DNA of 64,000 nt from JAAEKA01 sp049299095 (GCA_049299095.1 JBAQWV010000041.1:1-64000), one strand, 5' to 3'; positions 54,182 to 63,519 are shown, counted from the stretch's first letter. Notes: generated by a model from the letters alone, not told the origin. A program made the numbers and translations.

Positions 54182-55228
54182 TTAATTGGCAACAAAAGTG
54201 ATACCGGTACACTGTTCTGAAGCATTCACGGTATGCACCCATTTATCTGATTGCGGGGTTAGATTACCAAAGCCGGTTTCCAACGTTTGTCCACCGGCGG
54301 GCATACTGCCGGGGCAGGACACCACATAAATTTCCACCGTTGTACCGGCTGGTGCCGGTCCGCCAAAGGGTGAAAAGCCCCAAACCCCATCACCAACGCC
54401 ATCGCAGCCAGTACACTTGGTGTTGCGCGGGCCGTAGTAAGCCACGTGGACGCATACACCATTCACCGGTGAATTATCGCGGCGGCGTACAAAGCCGTTG
54501 AAATAGGTGGTGGCGGCATTCGGATCACAGCGGTAGGACCCTTGCACCAACGAGAAGGGATAGGCTGGCGCGGGCGGCGCGGTGGGCGCGGGGGGTGTCG
54601 TCGGCACAGGGGCCACGGTGGGTTGCGGTGCGGCAGTCGGCTGCGGGCGCGGGGTCGGCTGAACGACGACCACCGGGCGCGGCGTCGCCGTAGGCTGTAC
54701 GGCAACAGGTGGCGCGGGGATGTCGGCGGCAACCGGAATGGCAGCAGCGTCCCCTTCCACTGCGGTGAAATCGCCCGATACCCAGCCGGTCTGGCCGTTG
54801 AAATTGATCTGGTACCAGTTGCCCGCCGGATTCTTGCCGGTGACGTCGTAGCGTTCGCCGTTGCGCACCTGCCCGACGACACCGTAGTTGGTGCCGGGAC
54901 CGCCGCGCACGTTCAGCGTGGGGTTATTGATCACTACGCGCGCACCTTGGGCGGCGGCAGTCGCTTCCGCTGTGGGCGATTCCGCAGGCGTAGGTGATGC
55001 TTCCGGCGTGGGGGTATCAGTCGGGGCCGCGGTGGGCGTGAACGTAGGCGCAACCACCGGCGCTTCGGTCACGACTGCGGTTGGGGTAAAGGTCGGTTTA
55101 GGCGTAAAGCTGGGCGTGGGGGCGGGGCCGGTTTCCTCGCGGGCGACCAGGTTAGTCAGCGCACAGGCGGGCATGATCATCAACACCAGCGCGGCCACAG
55201 CCAACAGCATAATCTTGTTACGACGCAT
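54182..55228 (-). CDS. SH3b-domain lipoprotein with Pro/Thr-rich linkers
   Basis: The 348-residue protein has a lipoprotein signal (MIMPACA, lipid-Cys about 22), a long Pro/Thr spacer, a bacterial SH3 domain (about 93-150: LNVRGGPGTNYGVVGQV, WYQINFNGQTGWVSGDF), a second Pro-rich spacer and a Cys-rich C-terminal domain with CTGCDGVGDG. SH3b domains often bind cell-wall material. GAGGTG seven bases before ATG. It is transcribed toward the glycoside hydrolase gene. Confidence 0.85.
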   Translation of the reverse strand: MRRNKIMLLAVAALVLMIMPACALTNLVAREETGPAPTPSFTPKPTFTPTAVVTEAPVVAPTFTPTAAPTDTPTPEASPTPAESPTAEATAAAQGARVVINNPTLNVRGGPGTNYGVVGQVRNGERYDVTGKNPAGNWYQINFNGQTGWVSGDFTAVEGDAAAIPVAADIPAPPVAVQPTATPRPVVVVQPTPRPQPTAAPQPTVAPVPTTPPAPTAPPAPAYPFSLVQGSYRCDPNAATTYFNGFVRRRDNSPVNGVCVHVAYYGPRNTKCTGCDGVGDGVWGFSPFGGPAPAGTTVEIYVVSCPGSMPAGGQTLETGFGNLTPQSDKWVHTVNASEQCTGITFVAN

Positions 55229-55350
55229 GAAATTTCACCTCAAAAAGACTTCGGCCAGACACGGCGAGCCGTGTAGCCAGCCATTACACGTGCGTGAGTA
55301 TAGCATAGTTCACGCACGGGCAGAAAAATGAGCGTCAAATTGATCCGCGG

Positions 55351-56700
55351 CTAGACGCGGCCTTTGGCAACGCGCTTTTGCTGGCGTTGTGCCTTGCTGC
55401 CGCGGTAGCTGGGAGCGAGCACAGAAACGACCACACAGCGAGTAGTGTCCAGCATCCGGCTGGCTAGCCGCGGGTCCAGCTCTTCCACCGGCGTGCTGCT
55501 GGTGATGACCGTAGGCAGACGGGCGGCGTAGCGGTAGTTCAGCAGTTGAAAGAGCTTTTCCCTGGCCCAGGGCGTGGCGCTTTCTGTGCCCAGATCGTCA
55601 AGAATCAACAGGGGCGCACGCCGCACTTCCTCGAAGCGGGCATCCAGCGACGCGCCGCTGTTGGGGCTGAAGGCCGCACGCAGATAATCCAGCAGATCGG
55701 GCACGACCACAAACATGGTACGTTCGTGTTGTTCCTGCAAGCGGCGGTTGGCGATGGCTGCGGCAAGGTGCGTTTTGCCGCTGCCGTAGGGGCCGGTCAG
55801 CACCAGCCAGCCGCTCGGGTCGAGGGTGAAGCCTGCGGCGAGTGCCTTGGCGTGCGCGAGGCTTTTGGCGGCTTCTTCGTTCAATTCCTCGCGGCGCAGA
55901 TCGAAATTTTCAAAGGTTTGGTCCGCGTGCAGGGCCAGCGTGCTTAGTTCTTGCGTGGACGAGTCGCCACTGGAGCGAAAATCAGCCGCGGTGATCGGCA
56001 CCACGGTGGAAATGTCGGGATCGCCCAACCGCGAACGCAGCCGCGGCTCAATTTCCGTCAGGCGCAGGTTGGTGGTAATCACCGTGGGCAGGTGTGCCAT
56101 ATAACGGTGGTTAAGCAACTGGAAGAGCTTTTCTTTGGCCCAGGGTGTGGCGCTTTGCGCACCGAAGTCATCCAGAATCAGCAGCGGGCTTTGCCGCACC
56201 GTTTCGAAACGTTCATCGAAGCTGGTTTCCGAACTGGGGCCAAAGGCGGCGCGCAGGTGATCAAGTAAGTCGGGAACGACCACGAACAGCGCGGCTTCGC
56301 CGCGGCGCAACACCGCCTGGGCAATCGCCACGGCCAGATGCGTCTTGCCGCAACCGTATGTGCCGGTCAGCACCAGCCAGCCTTCGGGATGCTCGGCGTA
56401 CAGGCGCGCCTTGTCGAAGGCGCGCCGCAGGTTGTAGCGTTGGTCGTCGTTCAGACTGACGCCATCGGGCAGGAAGGTTTCAAAGGTCATGTGGCGCAAC
56501 TGGCTCAGGTTGCTGACCTGCGTCAGGTCGGCCTGCCGTCGTAAAGCCAGATCAGCTTGCTGGCAACGGCAGGGCATGGCGCGCCCAAAATTTGGATGCC
56601 CAACCGGTACATCCAGCACCACGAATTTCTGGCCGTGACAAAAGGGGCAGACGCCCGGCGGCTCAGTGTTCGATGATGTCTTCGTATTCTTCGGGGACAT
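55351..56700 (-). CDS. Helicase-loader-like protein with two tandem DnaC/DnaI-type AAA+ modules
   Basis: The 449-residue protein has an N-terminal zinc-finger-like segment (C18, C21, C44, C46), then two complete DnaC/IstB-type AAA+ modules. Walker A motifs are GTYGCGKT (113-120) and GPYGSGKT (303-310); Walker B motifs LLILDD lie at 173-178 and 364-369; arginine fingers in SRLGD and SRMLD. Normal DnaC/DnaI loaders have one module. It is the third gene after dnaB and dnaD-like, so a role in loading DnaB is likely. The start is uncertain: ATG 56700 overlaps the previous gene by 38 nt, and ATGs at 56730 and 56763 also exist. Confidence 0.85.
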   Translation of the reverse strand: MSPKNTKTSSNTEPPGVCPFCHGQKFVVLDVPVGHPNFGRAMPCRCQQADLALRRQADLTQVSNLSQLRHMTFETFLPDGVSLNDDQRYNLRRAFDKARLYAEHPEGWLVLTGTYGCGKTHLAVAIAQAVLRRGEAALFVVVPDLLDHLRAAFGPSSETSFDERFETVRQSPLLILDDFGAQSATPWAKEKLFQLLNHRYMAHLPTVITTNLRLTEIEPRLRSRLGDPDISTVVPITAADFRSSGDSSTQELSTLALHADQTFENFDLRREELNEEAAKSLAHAKALAAGFTLDPSGWLVLTGPYGSGKTHLAAAIANRRLQEQHERTMFVVVPDLLDYLRAAFSPNSGASLDARFEEVRRAPLLILDDLGTESATPWAREKLFQLLNYRYAARLPTVITSSTPVEELDPRLASRMLDTTRCVVVSVLAPSYRGSKAQRQQKRVAKGRV

Positions 56701-57391
56701 AGCGTCGTTTGAGCGCTTCGTAGCTGTCATCTTCTGCAGCGTCTCGTTTATCGATTCCATCATCCTTGCCTTCGGCGGCCCAACGCTCTAAAATCGTGCG
56801 GATGTATTTCCAGTTGCGCACGTTCAACTCGACCGCGATGCGAAATGCCTCTTCCAGCCAGCTTTGCGGGTAGGTGCGTTCGGCCTCGCGCAGCTCCTCG
56901 GCCAGCATCGGCTGGATCATGCCGATGTTCTGCTCGTACAGCAGGAAAATATGGGGCCGTTGCGTTTGCAGGCTGATGCCGTCCGGCAGCGGCGCGGCCA
57001 GTGTGTGCAGCTCGCCACGCTGGATGCGTTCGACTGCCGCGCGGCCCAGTTCACTGTTCAGGAAATACCACGCTTCCTCAGTGCCGCTTTGCAGTACCTT
57101 AACGCGCAGCAACGTGCCGCGTGCTTCGGCCAGCTCCAGGCCGTGACGCAGCGCCGCCAGCGCGTCTTCTGATCGTGCGGCCAGACCAGCCATAAAACGG
57201 TCGTCCGCGGCCATCTCTACCAAGCGCGTGTAGCGCAGGTCGCCCTGCTTCTGGTTGAGCAGCCAGAGGCAATGCAGCGTGACCTTCAACTCGGCCAGGT
57301 CGTTAATGGCAGGTAGCAGCTCGGTCCAGAAGGCGCCGGGCACTTTGACCAATGGTTGCTTGCCTGCGGGAAAACCAGCAAATGCGTTCAT
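56663..57391 (-). CDS. DnaD-like primosomal protein
   Basis: The 242-residue protein has an N-terminal winged-helix-like region (about 1-100) and a C-terminal DnaD/DnaB2 domain with LYEQNIGMIQPML, WLEEAFRIAVELNVRNWKYIRTILERW. In Firmicutes DnaD binds DnaA and remodels origin DNA before helicase loading. Start ATG 57391; a TTG at 57412 lies in repeat DNA. Order dnaB, dnaD-like, loader points to one helicase-loading unit. Confidence 0.85.
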   Translation of the reverse strand: MNAFAGFPAGKQPLVKVPGAFWTELLPAINDLAELKVTLHCLWLLNQKQGDLRYTRLVEMAADDRFMAGLAARSEDALAALRHGLELAEARGTLLRVKVLQSGTEEAWYFLNSELGRAAVERIQRGELHTLAAPLPDGISLQTQRPHIFLLYEQNIGMIQPMLAEELREAERTYPQSWLEEAFRIAVELNVRNWKYIRTILERWAAEGKDDGIDKRDAAEDDSYEALKRRYVPEEYEDIIEH

Positions 57392-57404
57392 AAGAGCGTG
57401 GTGG

Positions 57405-57476
57405 GTGGGCAAGTAAACAAGTAGGTAGGGTGAGGTTTTTTGTTTCTCCTTGTCCCTTAGATACGTGTCTACTTGT
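57405..57476. repeat. TACTTG-family palindromic repeat between dnaB and dnaD-like
   Basis: CAAGTAAACAAGTAG on one side and CTACTTGTTAC on the other form an imperfect inverted repeat around a T-rich centre. It is the same type as in the SUF operon gaps. Confidence 0.65.
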
Positions 57477-58873
57477 TACTCTGTTTTCTCTAAATCCTCG
57501 CGGCTGAGGTCGAGATCGCGGAATTGTGTCAATTCCTTGCGGAAGAAGAGCGACACCGAGCCGGTCGGGCCATTGCGGTGCTTGGCGATAATGATGTCGG
57601 CCACGTTTTGCCGGTCCGAGTCTTCGTTGTACATATCTTCACGGTAGATAAACAACACCACGTCCGCGTCCTGCTCGATGGATCCGGATTCGCGCAAATC
57701 GGAAAGGATTGGCCGCTTGTCCTGGCGGCTTTCCACGGCGCGCGAAAGCTGGCTGAGCGCCAGCACAGGGATGTTCAGCTCGCGCGCCAGCCCTTTCAGG
57801 CTACGCGAGATGTTGCTGATCTCCTGCACGCGGTTTTCTGAGCGCCGGTCACCCTGCATGAGCTGAAGATAGTCCACCACGATCAGATCAAGGTCGTGTT
57901 CGGCGTACAGCCGCCGCGCCTTGGTGCGCAGTTCCATCGTGGATACCGCCGGGGTATCATCAATGTAGATCGGCGCTTCCGACAGCGCTCCCGCAGCTTC
58001 CATCAGCTTGTGCCATTCTTCTTCACCCTGGATGTCGCCGAGGCGCAGTCGTTGCGAGTCAATGCCGGTTTCGGCGGACAACATACGCTGCACCAGTTGC
58101 TCGCTGGACATCTCCAGGCTGAAGATCGCCACGCGCTTACCGTATTTGCGCGCCGCGCTTTGCGCCAAGCTGGTGGAGAAAGAAGTTTTGCCCATGCCCG
58201 GCCGTGCGGCCAAAATCAGCAGATCGCTTTTTTGCAGGCCGCCCAGCACCTTGTCCAGTAGTTTGAAGCCGGTCGGTACGCCGAGAATTTCGCCGCGGTG
58301 GTGATACAAAAAGTCAATGCGATCCACCACGTCGCCCATGATCGTGCGCACGGCCACCAAATCGCGCTGGGCGCGGCGTTCGGCCACGCTAAACACGATC
58401 TGCTCGGCGCGGTCAACCACTTCATTCACGTCCTCGGTGGTCTCTTCGTAGGCGATTTGCGCAATCTGCCCGGCCGCGCGGATCAGCTTGCGCAGCACCG
58501 AGGTACGCTCCACGATGCGCGCGTAGTGTTCGATGTGGATCGCGGTCGGCACGGCATTGATCAAGTCCATGACATATGCCGGGCCGCCCACTTCGTCCAA
58601 CTGCCGACGGCGTTCCAGTTCGTCGGTGACGGTCAGAAAGTCGGCTGGCTCGCGGCGTTCGTGCAGGTCGAGAATCGCTTGATAAATCCAACCGTTCTTT
58701 TCCTGATAAAAGTCATCGGCGTGCAGGAACGCTGCAATGCGAATCACCGCGTCTGGGTCAATCAGCACCGAACCCAGCACAGCTTGCTCGGCTTCGGGGT
58801 TGGCCGGTACGAGACGATCACGCGCAGAGGACGAGGTTTCCAAGTAGGCTGTATCCACAAAAAGCTCCACCAC
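57476..58873 (-). CDS. dnaB: Replicative DNA helicase DnaB
   Basis: The 465-residue protein is the replicative helicase with the N-terminal domain (ANPEAEQAVLGSVL) and the RecA-like ATPase: Walker A ARPGMGKTS, Walker B LIVVDYLQLM, H/Q loop LALSQLSRAVE and DLRESGSIEQDADVV. Length matches bacterial DnaB. Start is GTG 58873 or its immediate neighbour; no ribosome-binding site is visible. A terminator hairpin ends only 15 nt before the GTG, leaving almost no room for a promoter. A DnaA-like box GTATCCACA (58851-58859) lies in the start region. Confidence 0.95.
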   Translation of the reverse strand: MVELFVDTAYLETSSSARDRLVPANPEAEQAVLGSVLIDPDAVIRIAAFLHADDFYQEKNGWIYQAILDLHERREPADFLTVTDELERRRQLDEVGGPAYVMDLINAVPTAIHIEHYARIVERTSVLRKLIRAAGQIAQIAYEETTEDVNEVVDRAEQIVFSVAERRAQRDLVAVRTIMGDVVDRIDFLYHHRGEILGVPTGFKLLDKVLGGLQKSDLLILAARPGMGKTSFSTSLAQSAARKYGKRVAIFSLEMSSEQLVQRMLSAETGIDSQRLRLGDIQGEEEWHKLMEAAGALSEAPIYIDDTPAVSTMELRTKARRLYAEHDLDLIVVDYLQLMQGDRRSENRVQEISNISRSLKGLARELNIPVLALSQLSRAVESRQDKRPILSDLRESGSIEQDADVVLFIYREDMYNEDSDRQNVADIIIAKHRNGPTGSVSLFFRKELTQFRDLDLSREDLEKTE

Positions 58874-58887
58874 AACGTGCGGTTGGG

Positions 58888-58919
58888 AAAAAACGGCGAG
58901 GTCAATCGCCTCGCCGTTT
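58888..58919 (-). terminator. Terminator between DUF151 gene and dnaB
   Basis: A perfect 11-bp stem (58909-58919 with 58891-58901) is followed on the minus strand by six Ts. It ends the DUF151 transcript but sits directly before dnaB. Confidence 0.8.
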
Positions 58920-58958
58920 GCTGATGCATATCATGCTGTACGGGGCTGGCTAAGCGGG

Positions 58959-59468
58959 CTAGCCTAGTCCTTCCAGGTCAAGCCCCTCGACGAAATCGCG
59001 GAAGGCATCAAGGTCATCATCACTGACCGCGTCAACGGTACTGCTTCCGGCACCAGTGTTGGTGTCATCTTCCGGCACGATGCCGGCGCGTTCCATGACA
59101 TGATCAGCCACCTGGATCGTCACATCGCAACGAATAGCCAGCGCAATCGCATCGCTGGGGCGCGCGTCAATTTCGATCCGTTCGCCCTCTGCTTCCAGCA
59201 TAATGCGAGCATAGAAGGTGTCGTTGTTCAAGTCGTTGATGATCACCTGGGTTACTTCTGCGCCGAGCATGTAGATCGTAGACTTCAGCAGGTCGTGCGT
59301 AAGCGGGCGCGAGACTTCGCGGCCTTGCAGCTCGATCGTGATGGAATCTGCTTCGAAGGGGCCGATCCAGATGGGCAGAAAACGCTCGCCGTCCACTTCT
59401 TTCAGGACGACCACCCGATTATTCGACATCAAGCTGACGCGCACGCTGTCAATAGTCACTTCGATCAT
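58959..59468 (-). CDS. DUF151 bifunctional-nuclease family protein
   Basis: The 169-residue protein matches the bifunctional nuclease (BFN/DUF151) family: NRVVVLKEVDGERFLPIWIGPFEADSI and RPSDAIALAIRCD segments, with an acidic C-terminal tail (DDDLDAFRDF). BFN proteins have DNase/RNase activity in plants and are common in bacteria with unknown function. GAGGAG eight bases before the ATG. Transcribed alone from the promoter at 59530-59557. Confidence 0.9.
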   Translation of the reverse strand: MIEVTIDSVRVSLMSNNRVVVLKEVDGERFLPIWIGPFEADSITIELQGREVSRPLTHDLLKSTIYMLGAEVTQVIINDLNNDTFYARIMLEAEGERIEIDARPSDAIALAIRCDVTIQVADHVMERAGIVPEDDTNTGAGSSTVDAVSDDDLDAFRDFVEGLDLEGLG

Positions 59469-59529
59469 CGAACGATCTCCTCACAATAAGTCGCTGTCGG
59501 TGCAGATTTGGAAACGTTGAACAAGGGAA

Positions 59530-59557
59530 ATTATACCACAGGCCCAAACGCGCGCAA
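59530..59557 (-). promoter_or_regulatory. DUF151 gene promoter
   Basis: On the minus strand TTGCGC (59552-59557) and a perfect TATAAT (59530-59535) are 16 nt apart. Confidence 0.68.
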
Positions 59558-59654
59558 AACATCCCGAAAGGTTGGGGACGAGTTCGCGTTTGAGCTGGGC
59601 AGTGGTAGTTCACGCCGCCCATCACCCAATTTTTTGACACCCTTTAACTGCTTT

Positions 59655-60188
59655 TCAAGCGTCAGGTCGTACCCGCCAGCGCGCAGCCTGACCGGCTTGC
59701 TGGCCGAGAAACATGCGCAGTTGTGCGCCGTGTTCTTGCACATGGCGCAGATTGTAAAGCTGCAATTCAGCGAAGGGCAACTGGCCCCACGAAAATAGGC
59801 ACATCTGCTGCGCCTGCTCGCTGGACATGCCGAGGATCGTGGCTTCGCAGCGCGCGCGGCACGAGGCCCCATACGCCAGCAACTCGGCGCGCGCGTAGAC
59901 GCGCGGCAGCGTTTCGTTTGCTTCCATCTCCACCAGATCAAAGGGGGGCGGCGGGGCAAAGCCTTCTTCTGTGCCAGTCAGGTACAGGTCTAGCCAGAAC
60001 AGCGTGTGATAGACGAGATACCAAAACTGTGAAAAACCAACCGCAGCCCACTGATCGGGCTGGTCTTGCCACAGCGGCGCCTCCCAAAGTTCGTCTGGGC
60101 AGTCATGCACGCAATCGTGCAGCATATCAATTGCCGCGCCGAACTGCCGCCACAGCATTGCATTGTCAAGGATGGGCAATGGTGTCAT
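59655..60188 (-). CDS. DinB-like metal-binding protein
   Basis: The 177-residue four-helix protein has the DinB-superfamily His pattern: a His in YHTLFW and the pair in RHVQEHGAQL, which bind a divalent metal. Related proteins include DNA-damage-inducible and thiol-transferase families. It overlaps the stop of the upstream membrane gene by 4 nt (ATGA). Confidence 0.82.
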   Translation of the reverse strand: MTPLPILDNAMLWRQFGAAIDMLHDCVHDCPDELWEAPLWQDQPDQWAAVGFSQFWYLVYHTLFWLDLYLTGTEEGFAPPPPFDLVEMEANETLPRVYARAELLAYGASCRARCEATILGMSSEQAQQMCLFSWGQLPFAELQLYNLRHVQEHGAQLRMFLGQQAGQAARWRVRPDA

Positions 60189-60706
60189 ACTTTTGCTTCC
60201 TGTGCATCAAACGCTTTGGCAATCGTACCACGCCGCAACTGGCGATGGGTTCGCAGATAAGCCCAATCATACGCACTATCATACATCAACTGGGTGTAGT
60301 AATAATTAATTTGTTCAAGGATTGCGCCAATCCAGATCAGCAGACCAACCACAGCATCAACGGAGATCAACGCCTGCCCGGTCAATCGCTGCGCAACTAC
60401 GACTACCAGAGGAAAAGCACCGATTAGCCACCAGTTGATACGCCGCCAGCGCCGAAACGCGGCCAGGACCGGGGTGGGCATGTGACGTTGGTCGTTTGCC
60501 AGGACGCGCAGCTTCCAGCGCCACCATACCGCACCCTGAATGAGAATCAATATCACCACAGCGAGGCTGTAGGTGCGTACGATCCAAGACTGCCAAACAC
60601 CATCCCGCCAGGCTGACCAAAGCAAAATCGCCACAAATAGCGTTGCAGACAGGACCTCGCCCGTCCAAAGGTATTGATACCGTCTTTGCAGTGCAATTTT
60701 ATTCAT
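60185..60706 (-). CDS. Four-helix membrane protein of unknown function
   Basis: The 173-residue protein has about four transmembrane helices (near 18-35, 44-62, 92-108, 113-130), with many Trp and Tyr residues and a basic loop (RVLANDQRH, RRWRR). I recognise no family. It precedes the DinB-like gene with a 4-nt overlap and follows the arginase gene by 8 nt. Confidence 0.7.
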   Translation of the reverse strand: MNKIALQRRYQYLWTGEVLSATLFVAILLWSAWRDGVWQSWIVRTYSLAVVILILIQGAVWWRWKLRVLANDQRHMPTPVLAAFRRWRRINWWLIGAFPLVVVVAQRLTGQALISVDAVVGLLIWIGAILEQINYYYTQLMYDSAYDWAYLRTHRQLRRGTIAKAFDAQEAKV

Positions 60707-60714
60707 CTGTTACC

Positions 60715-61650
60715 TTACAAAATGCGCTGGCCGAGCAGCGAAGCCACCAGTTCCACGGCCAATTCCGCGGTGTGATTGCCGTCGTCGAGGATGGGATTGA
60801 TTTCGACCACGTCAATTGAAGCGGTCTTGCCTGCTTCGGCAATGATCTCCATCAGCAGGTGTGCCTCGCGGTAGGTCAGGCCACCGGGGACGGGGGTGCC
60901 GACGCCAGCGGCCACGGTGGGGTCAATCGAGTCCATGTCCAGGCTGACGTGGATGCGCGGCAGGTGATTCAGGTGGCTCAATGCCCGCCGTGCCACCATC
61001 GCCATGCCCAGTTCGTCAATATCGCGCATGGTGTAGACATGCACGCCCGCCGCGGCCAGCGCGCTGCGTTCGTCGCTGTCCAGATCGCGGATGCCGATCA
61101 TGGCGATTTCCTGCGGGCGCAGTTTCGGGCCGGGGTGCCCCAGGTCAACCAGTGCCGAAGCGCCCAGCCCCACCAGCGCGGCCACAGGCATGCCGTGAAC
61201 GTTGCCGGAGGGCGAGGTGTGGGGTGTGTTGAAGTCGCCGTGCGCGTCAATCCATAGCAGGCCCAGCGGGCCACCGCAGGTCGTGCCGCCCACCGTGCCA
61301 ATCGCGATGGAATGATCGCCGCCCAGAAAGATCGGAATTTCTGGCGTGGTCGAACAGTCTTTGGCAACCTGATAGATCGCCTCACATGCGGATACCACCT
61401 CTGGCAGGTGGCGCATACCGCCGCCTTCGCCTTCCATCCACTGGTGGGCGCGCACCGAGCTTTCGTCGCGGCCCGGCACCAGGATGTTGCCGGCATCTTC
61501 GACGTGATAGCCGAGGCGACTTAGGCGCTCGAACAGGCCGGCATAGCGCATGGCGCTTGGCCCCATGTCCACGCCGCGGCGCTGCTGGCCCAGGTCCATC
61601 GGCACGCCGAGAATACGCACAGATCGTCCGTTGTGTGAGGAGTAGGTCAT
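60715..61650 (-). CDS. rocF: Arginase/agmatinase family ureohydrolase (arginase)
   Basis: The 311-residue protein has the binuclear manganese motifs GGDHS, DAHGDFN and SLDMDSIDP, plus the substrate loop NVHGMP and DVVEINP. The overall pattern fits arginase (rocF), which cleaves arginine to ornithine and urea. GGAGG six bases before ATG gives a firm start. It begins 15 nt after the stop of the DUF2723 gene, so both may share a transcript. Confidence 0.93.
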   Translation of the reverse strand: MTYSSHNGRSVRILGVPMDLGQQRRGVDMGPSAMRYAGLFERLSRLGYHVEDAGNILVPGRDESSVRAHQWMEGEGGGMRHLPEVVSACEAIYQVAKDCSTTPEIPIFLGGDHSIAIGTVGGTTCGGPLGLLWIDAHGDFNTPHTSPSGNVHGMPVAALVGLGASALVDLGHPGPKLRPQEIAMIGIRDLDSDERSALAAAGVHVYTMRDIDELGMAMVARRALSHLNHLPRIHVSLDMDSIDPTVAAGVGTPVPGGLTYREAHLLMEIIAEAGKTASIDVVEINPILDDGNHTAELAVELVASLLGQRIL

Positions 61651-61665
61651 GGCAAGCCTCCAGCG

Positions 61666-63519
61666 TTAGGGTTGGTAGCGGCCCACTTCGGTGCCGTCCG
61701 CGGCGCGATACAGGATCAGCAGCGGCGTCAGCGCGGCGGTGTCAGTGTCCGCAGGCAAAGCAAAATCGTAGGCATCAAGGATAGTTTCCCCGGTACGCCA
61801 GGCGGTGGTGGGGTAGGCCCAATGCACGGGCACGGCGTCAATGGAAGCCAGCACGCTGCCATCCGGCTGCAACAGCCGCACCGCAACTTTTAGCTCCTCA
61901 TCCACCGGCGCCAGCACATGCCAGGCGGCTTCGAGGCGTAGCCAGGTGGCCCCGGTGGCCGGCACAGGCGCGAAACGAAAACCGGTCAACCGCACTGCGT
62001 TGCCAAACGGCAGATCCACGGCTGGCAACTGCGCCGGCTGCGTGGCTTGCTCTGGCCGCAACACCTGCACCAGCGGGCCGGCGGCGCGGAGGCTGTATTG
62101 CTGGGGCAGGCCAGGCAACTCGCGCGTCAGATACACCGTGCGTCCGGCAGCTAGTTGCGCGGCGACTGCGGCCAGCCGCGTGCTTTCCTCGTCAGCGTCA
62201 AGCAGGTGCAGGTCAGGCTGAAGGCCGCGATCCATCTGCATGTAGCGCAGCAGCGTGGTTTCGCCCTGCAAGCCGATCACCGTGGCAGGGGAGGCCAGCG
62301 GCTGCTCCAGCATGGCGCGGCCACAGTTGAGCGCGCTCCAGGTCGCGCGGCGCTGGGGCACCAGGCTGGCGGGCTGGCCGACCTGCAACACGTCAACACA
62401 AGTTTGCGGCGGTGAGGTTATTTGCATGGCTTGCCAGGCGGTGCGCAGCGGTTGGGCGATGAAAAGACCTGCGAGGGCCGCGGGCAGGAGGACGCGACCG
62501 GCCGTGGGCCATGTGCGCCAGCGCAGCAGCGTGGTGAAGCCTTGTGCAGCCACCACCAGCCAGATCAGCAGCGCGGGCAGGTAAAAGACTTCGACATCGG
62601 CGGTCTTGTAATTGAGCGCAAAAAGGAAATTCGCTGCGAAGAGCAGGGCCAGCAGCACCCAGCGGCGCGGCTGTTTGAGCAGCGCCAGCCAGCCGAGTAG
62701 ACCAAAAAGCAGCGCGGCCAGTCCGATCTGGCTGTGCAGCAGTTGTAGCGGGAAGATGGCGGGGCGTTCTACCGCCAGTGGATTGGCGCTGAAAAAAGTA
62801 CCGTAATCGCTGGCGAGCACATGCCGCCAGAAAGCGTCCCAGGTGTTGACATGTGCACCGGCGAGCGAGGCAACTGTCTGGCCGCGCAGGGGCAGGTAGA
62901 GGTAGAGCAGCAGCGGCGCGAGAAAGGCCAGCGCCAGCTTCAGCAGGGCGCGCGGGTGGCGCAGCAGGCCGGGATCGCTCCACAGCAGGTAGACGGCGAC
63001 GCCGGGGGCTAGCAGCAAGGTCATGCGGTGATGGGTCAGGGCCAGGCCACAGGTTAGCAGCAGTGCGCCGCGGTGTTGGTCGAGCGTTAGCAGCAGGATC
63101 AACGCGACGAAAAGGCCGTGCAGCGCGTAGACTTCGGCGACGGTGGCCTGCGACCACCAGACCGGGCCGACCGCGAAGACGCTGGCGGCTGCGGCTGCGG
63201 GGAGCCGGCCGCTGTCTAACCGCCGCGCGGCCAGGTAGAGCAGGCTGATGGTGAGTGCGGCTGCCAGCGCGGACAGTAAATTGACGCGGTGCGCCAGATC
63301 GCCCACGGGGAGCAGGTGGCTCCACAGCCAGCCGAGCAGGGTATAAAGCGGGTAGCCGGTGGGATGGGCAATGCCGAGGCTGGGCAAGACCACCTGGAAT
63401 TCGAGGCTGTCGTCGAAGACAGTGGCGACGGAAGGCGCGAGCGTTACGACGTACAGCGTCAGGGCGGCGAGGCCCAGCGCGGCGGCGAGGAGGTGGTCGG
63501 TGGTGAAGCGGCGGGACAT
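61666..63519 (-). CDS. DUF2723/TMEM260-like membrane glycosyltransferase
   Basis: The 617-residue polytopic protein has the DUF2723 N-terminal block (SLEFQVVLPSLGIAHPTGYPLYTLLGWL), about ten helices and a C-terminal soluble beta-rich domain (about 430-617). The family belongs to GT-C-type membrane mannosyltransferases (TMEM260 in animals). Acceptors are probably surface proteins. ATG 63519 is used; no strong ribosome-binding site. A TATAAT (63560-63565) with TTGTCA 19 nt away may be its promoter. Confidence 0.85.
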   Translation of the reverse strand: MSRRFTTDHLLAAALGLAALTLYVVTLAPSVATVFDDSLEFQVVLPSLGIAHPTGYPLYTLLGWLWSHLLPVGDLAHRVNLLSALAAALTISLLYLAARRLDSGRLPAAAAASVFAVGPVWWSQATVAEVYALHGLFVALILLLTLDQHRGALLLTCGLALTHHRMTLLLAPGVAVYLLWSDPGLLRHPRALLKLALAFLAPLLLYLYLPLRGQTVASLAGAHVNTWDAFWRHVLASDYGTFFSANPLAVERPAIFPLQLLHSQIGLAALLFGLLGWLALLKQPRRWVLLALLFAANFLFALNYKTADVEVFYLPALLIWLVVAAQGFTTLLRWRTWPTAGRVLLPAALAGLFIAQPLRTAWQAMQITSPPQTCVDVLQVGQPASLVPQRRATWSALNCGRAMLEQPLASPATVIGLQGETTLLRYMQMDRGLQPDLHLLDADEESTRLAAVAAQLAAGRTVYLTRELPGLPQQYSLRAAGPLVQVLRPEQATQPAQLPAVDLPFGNAVRLTGFRFAPVPATGATWLRLEAAWHVLAPVDEELKVAVRLLQPDGSVLASIDAVPVHWAYPTTAWRTGETILDAYDFALPADTDTAALTPLLILYRAADGTEVGRYQP

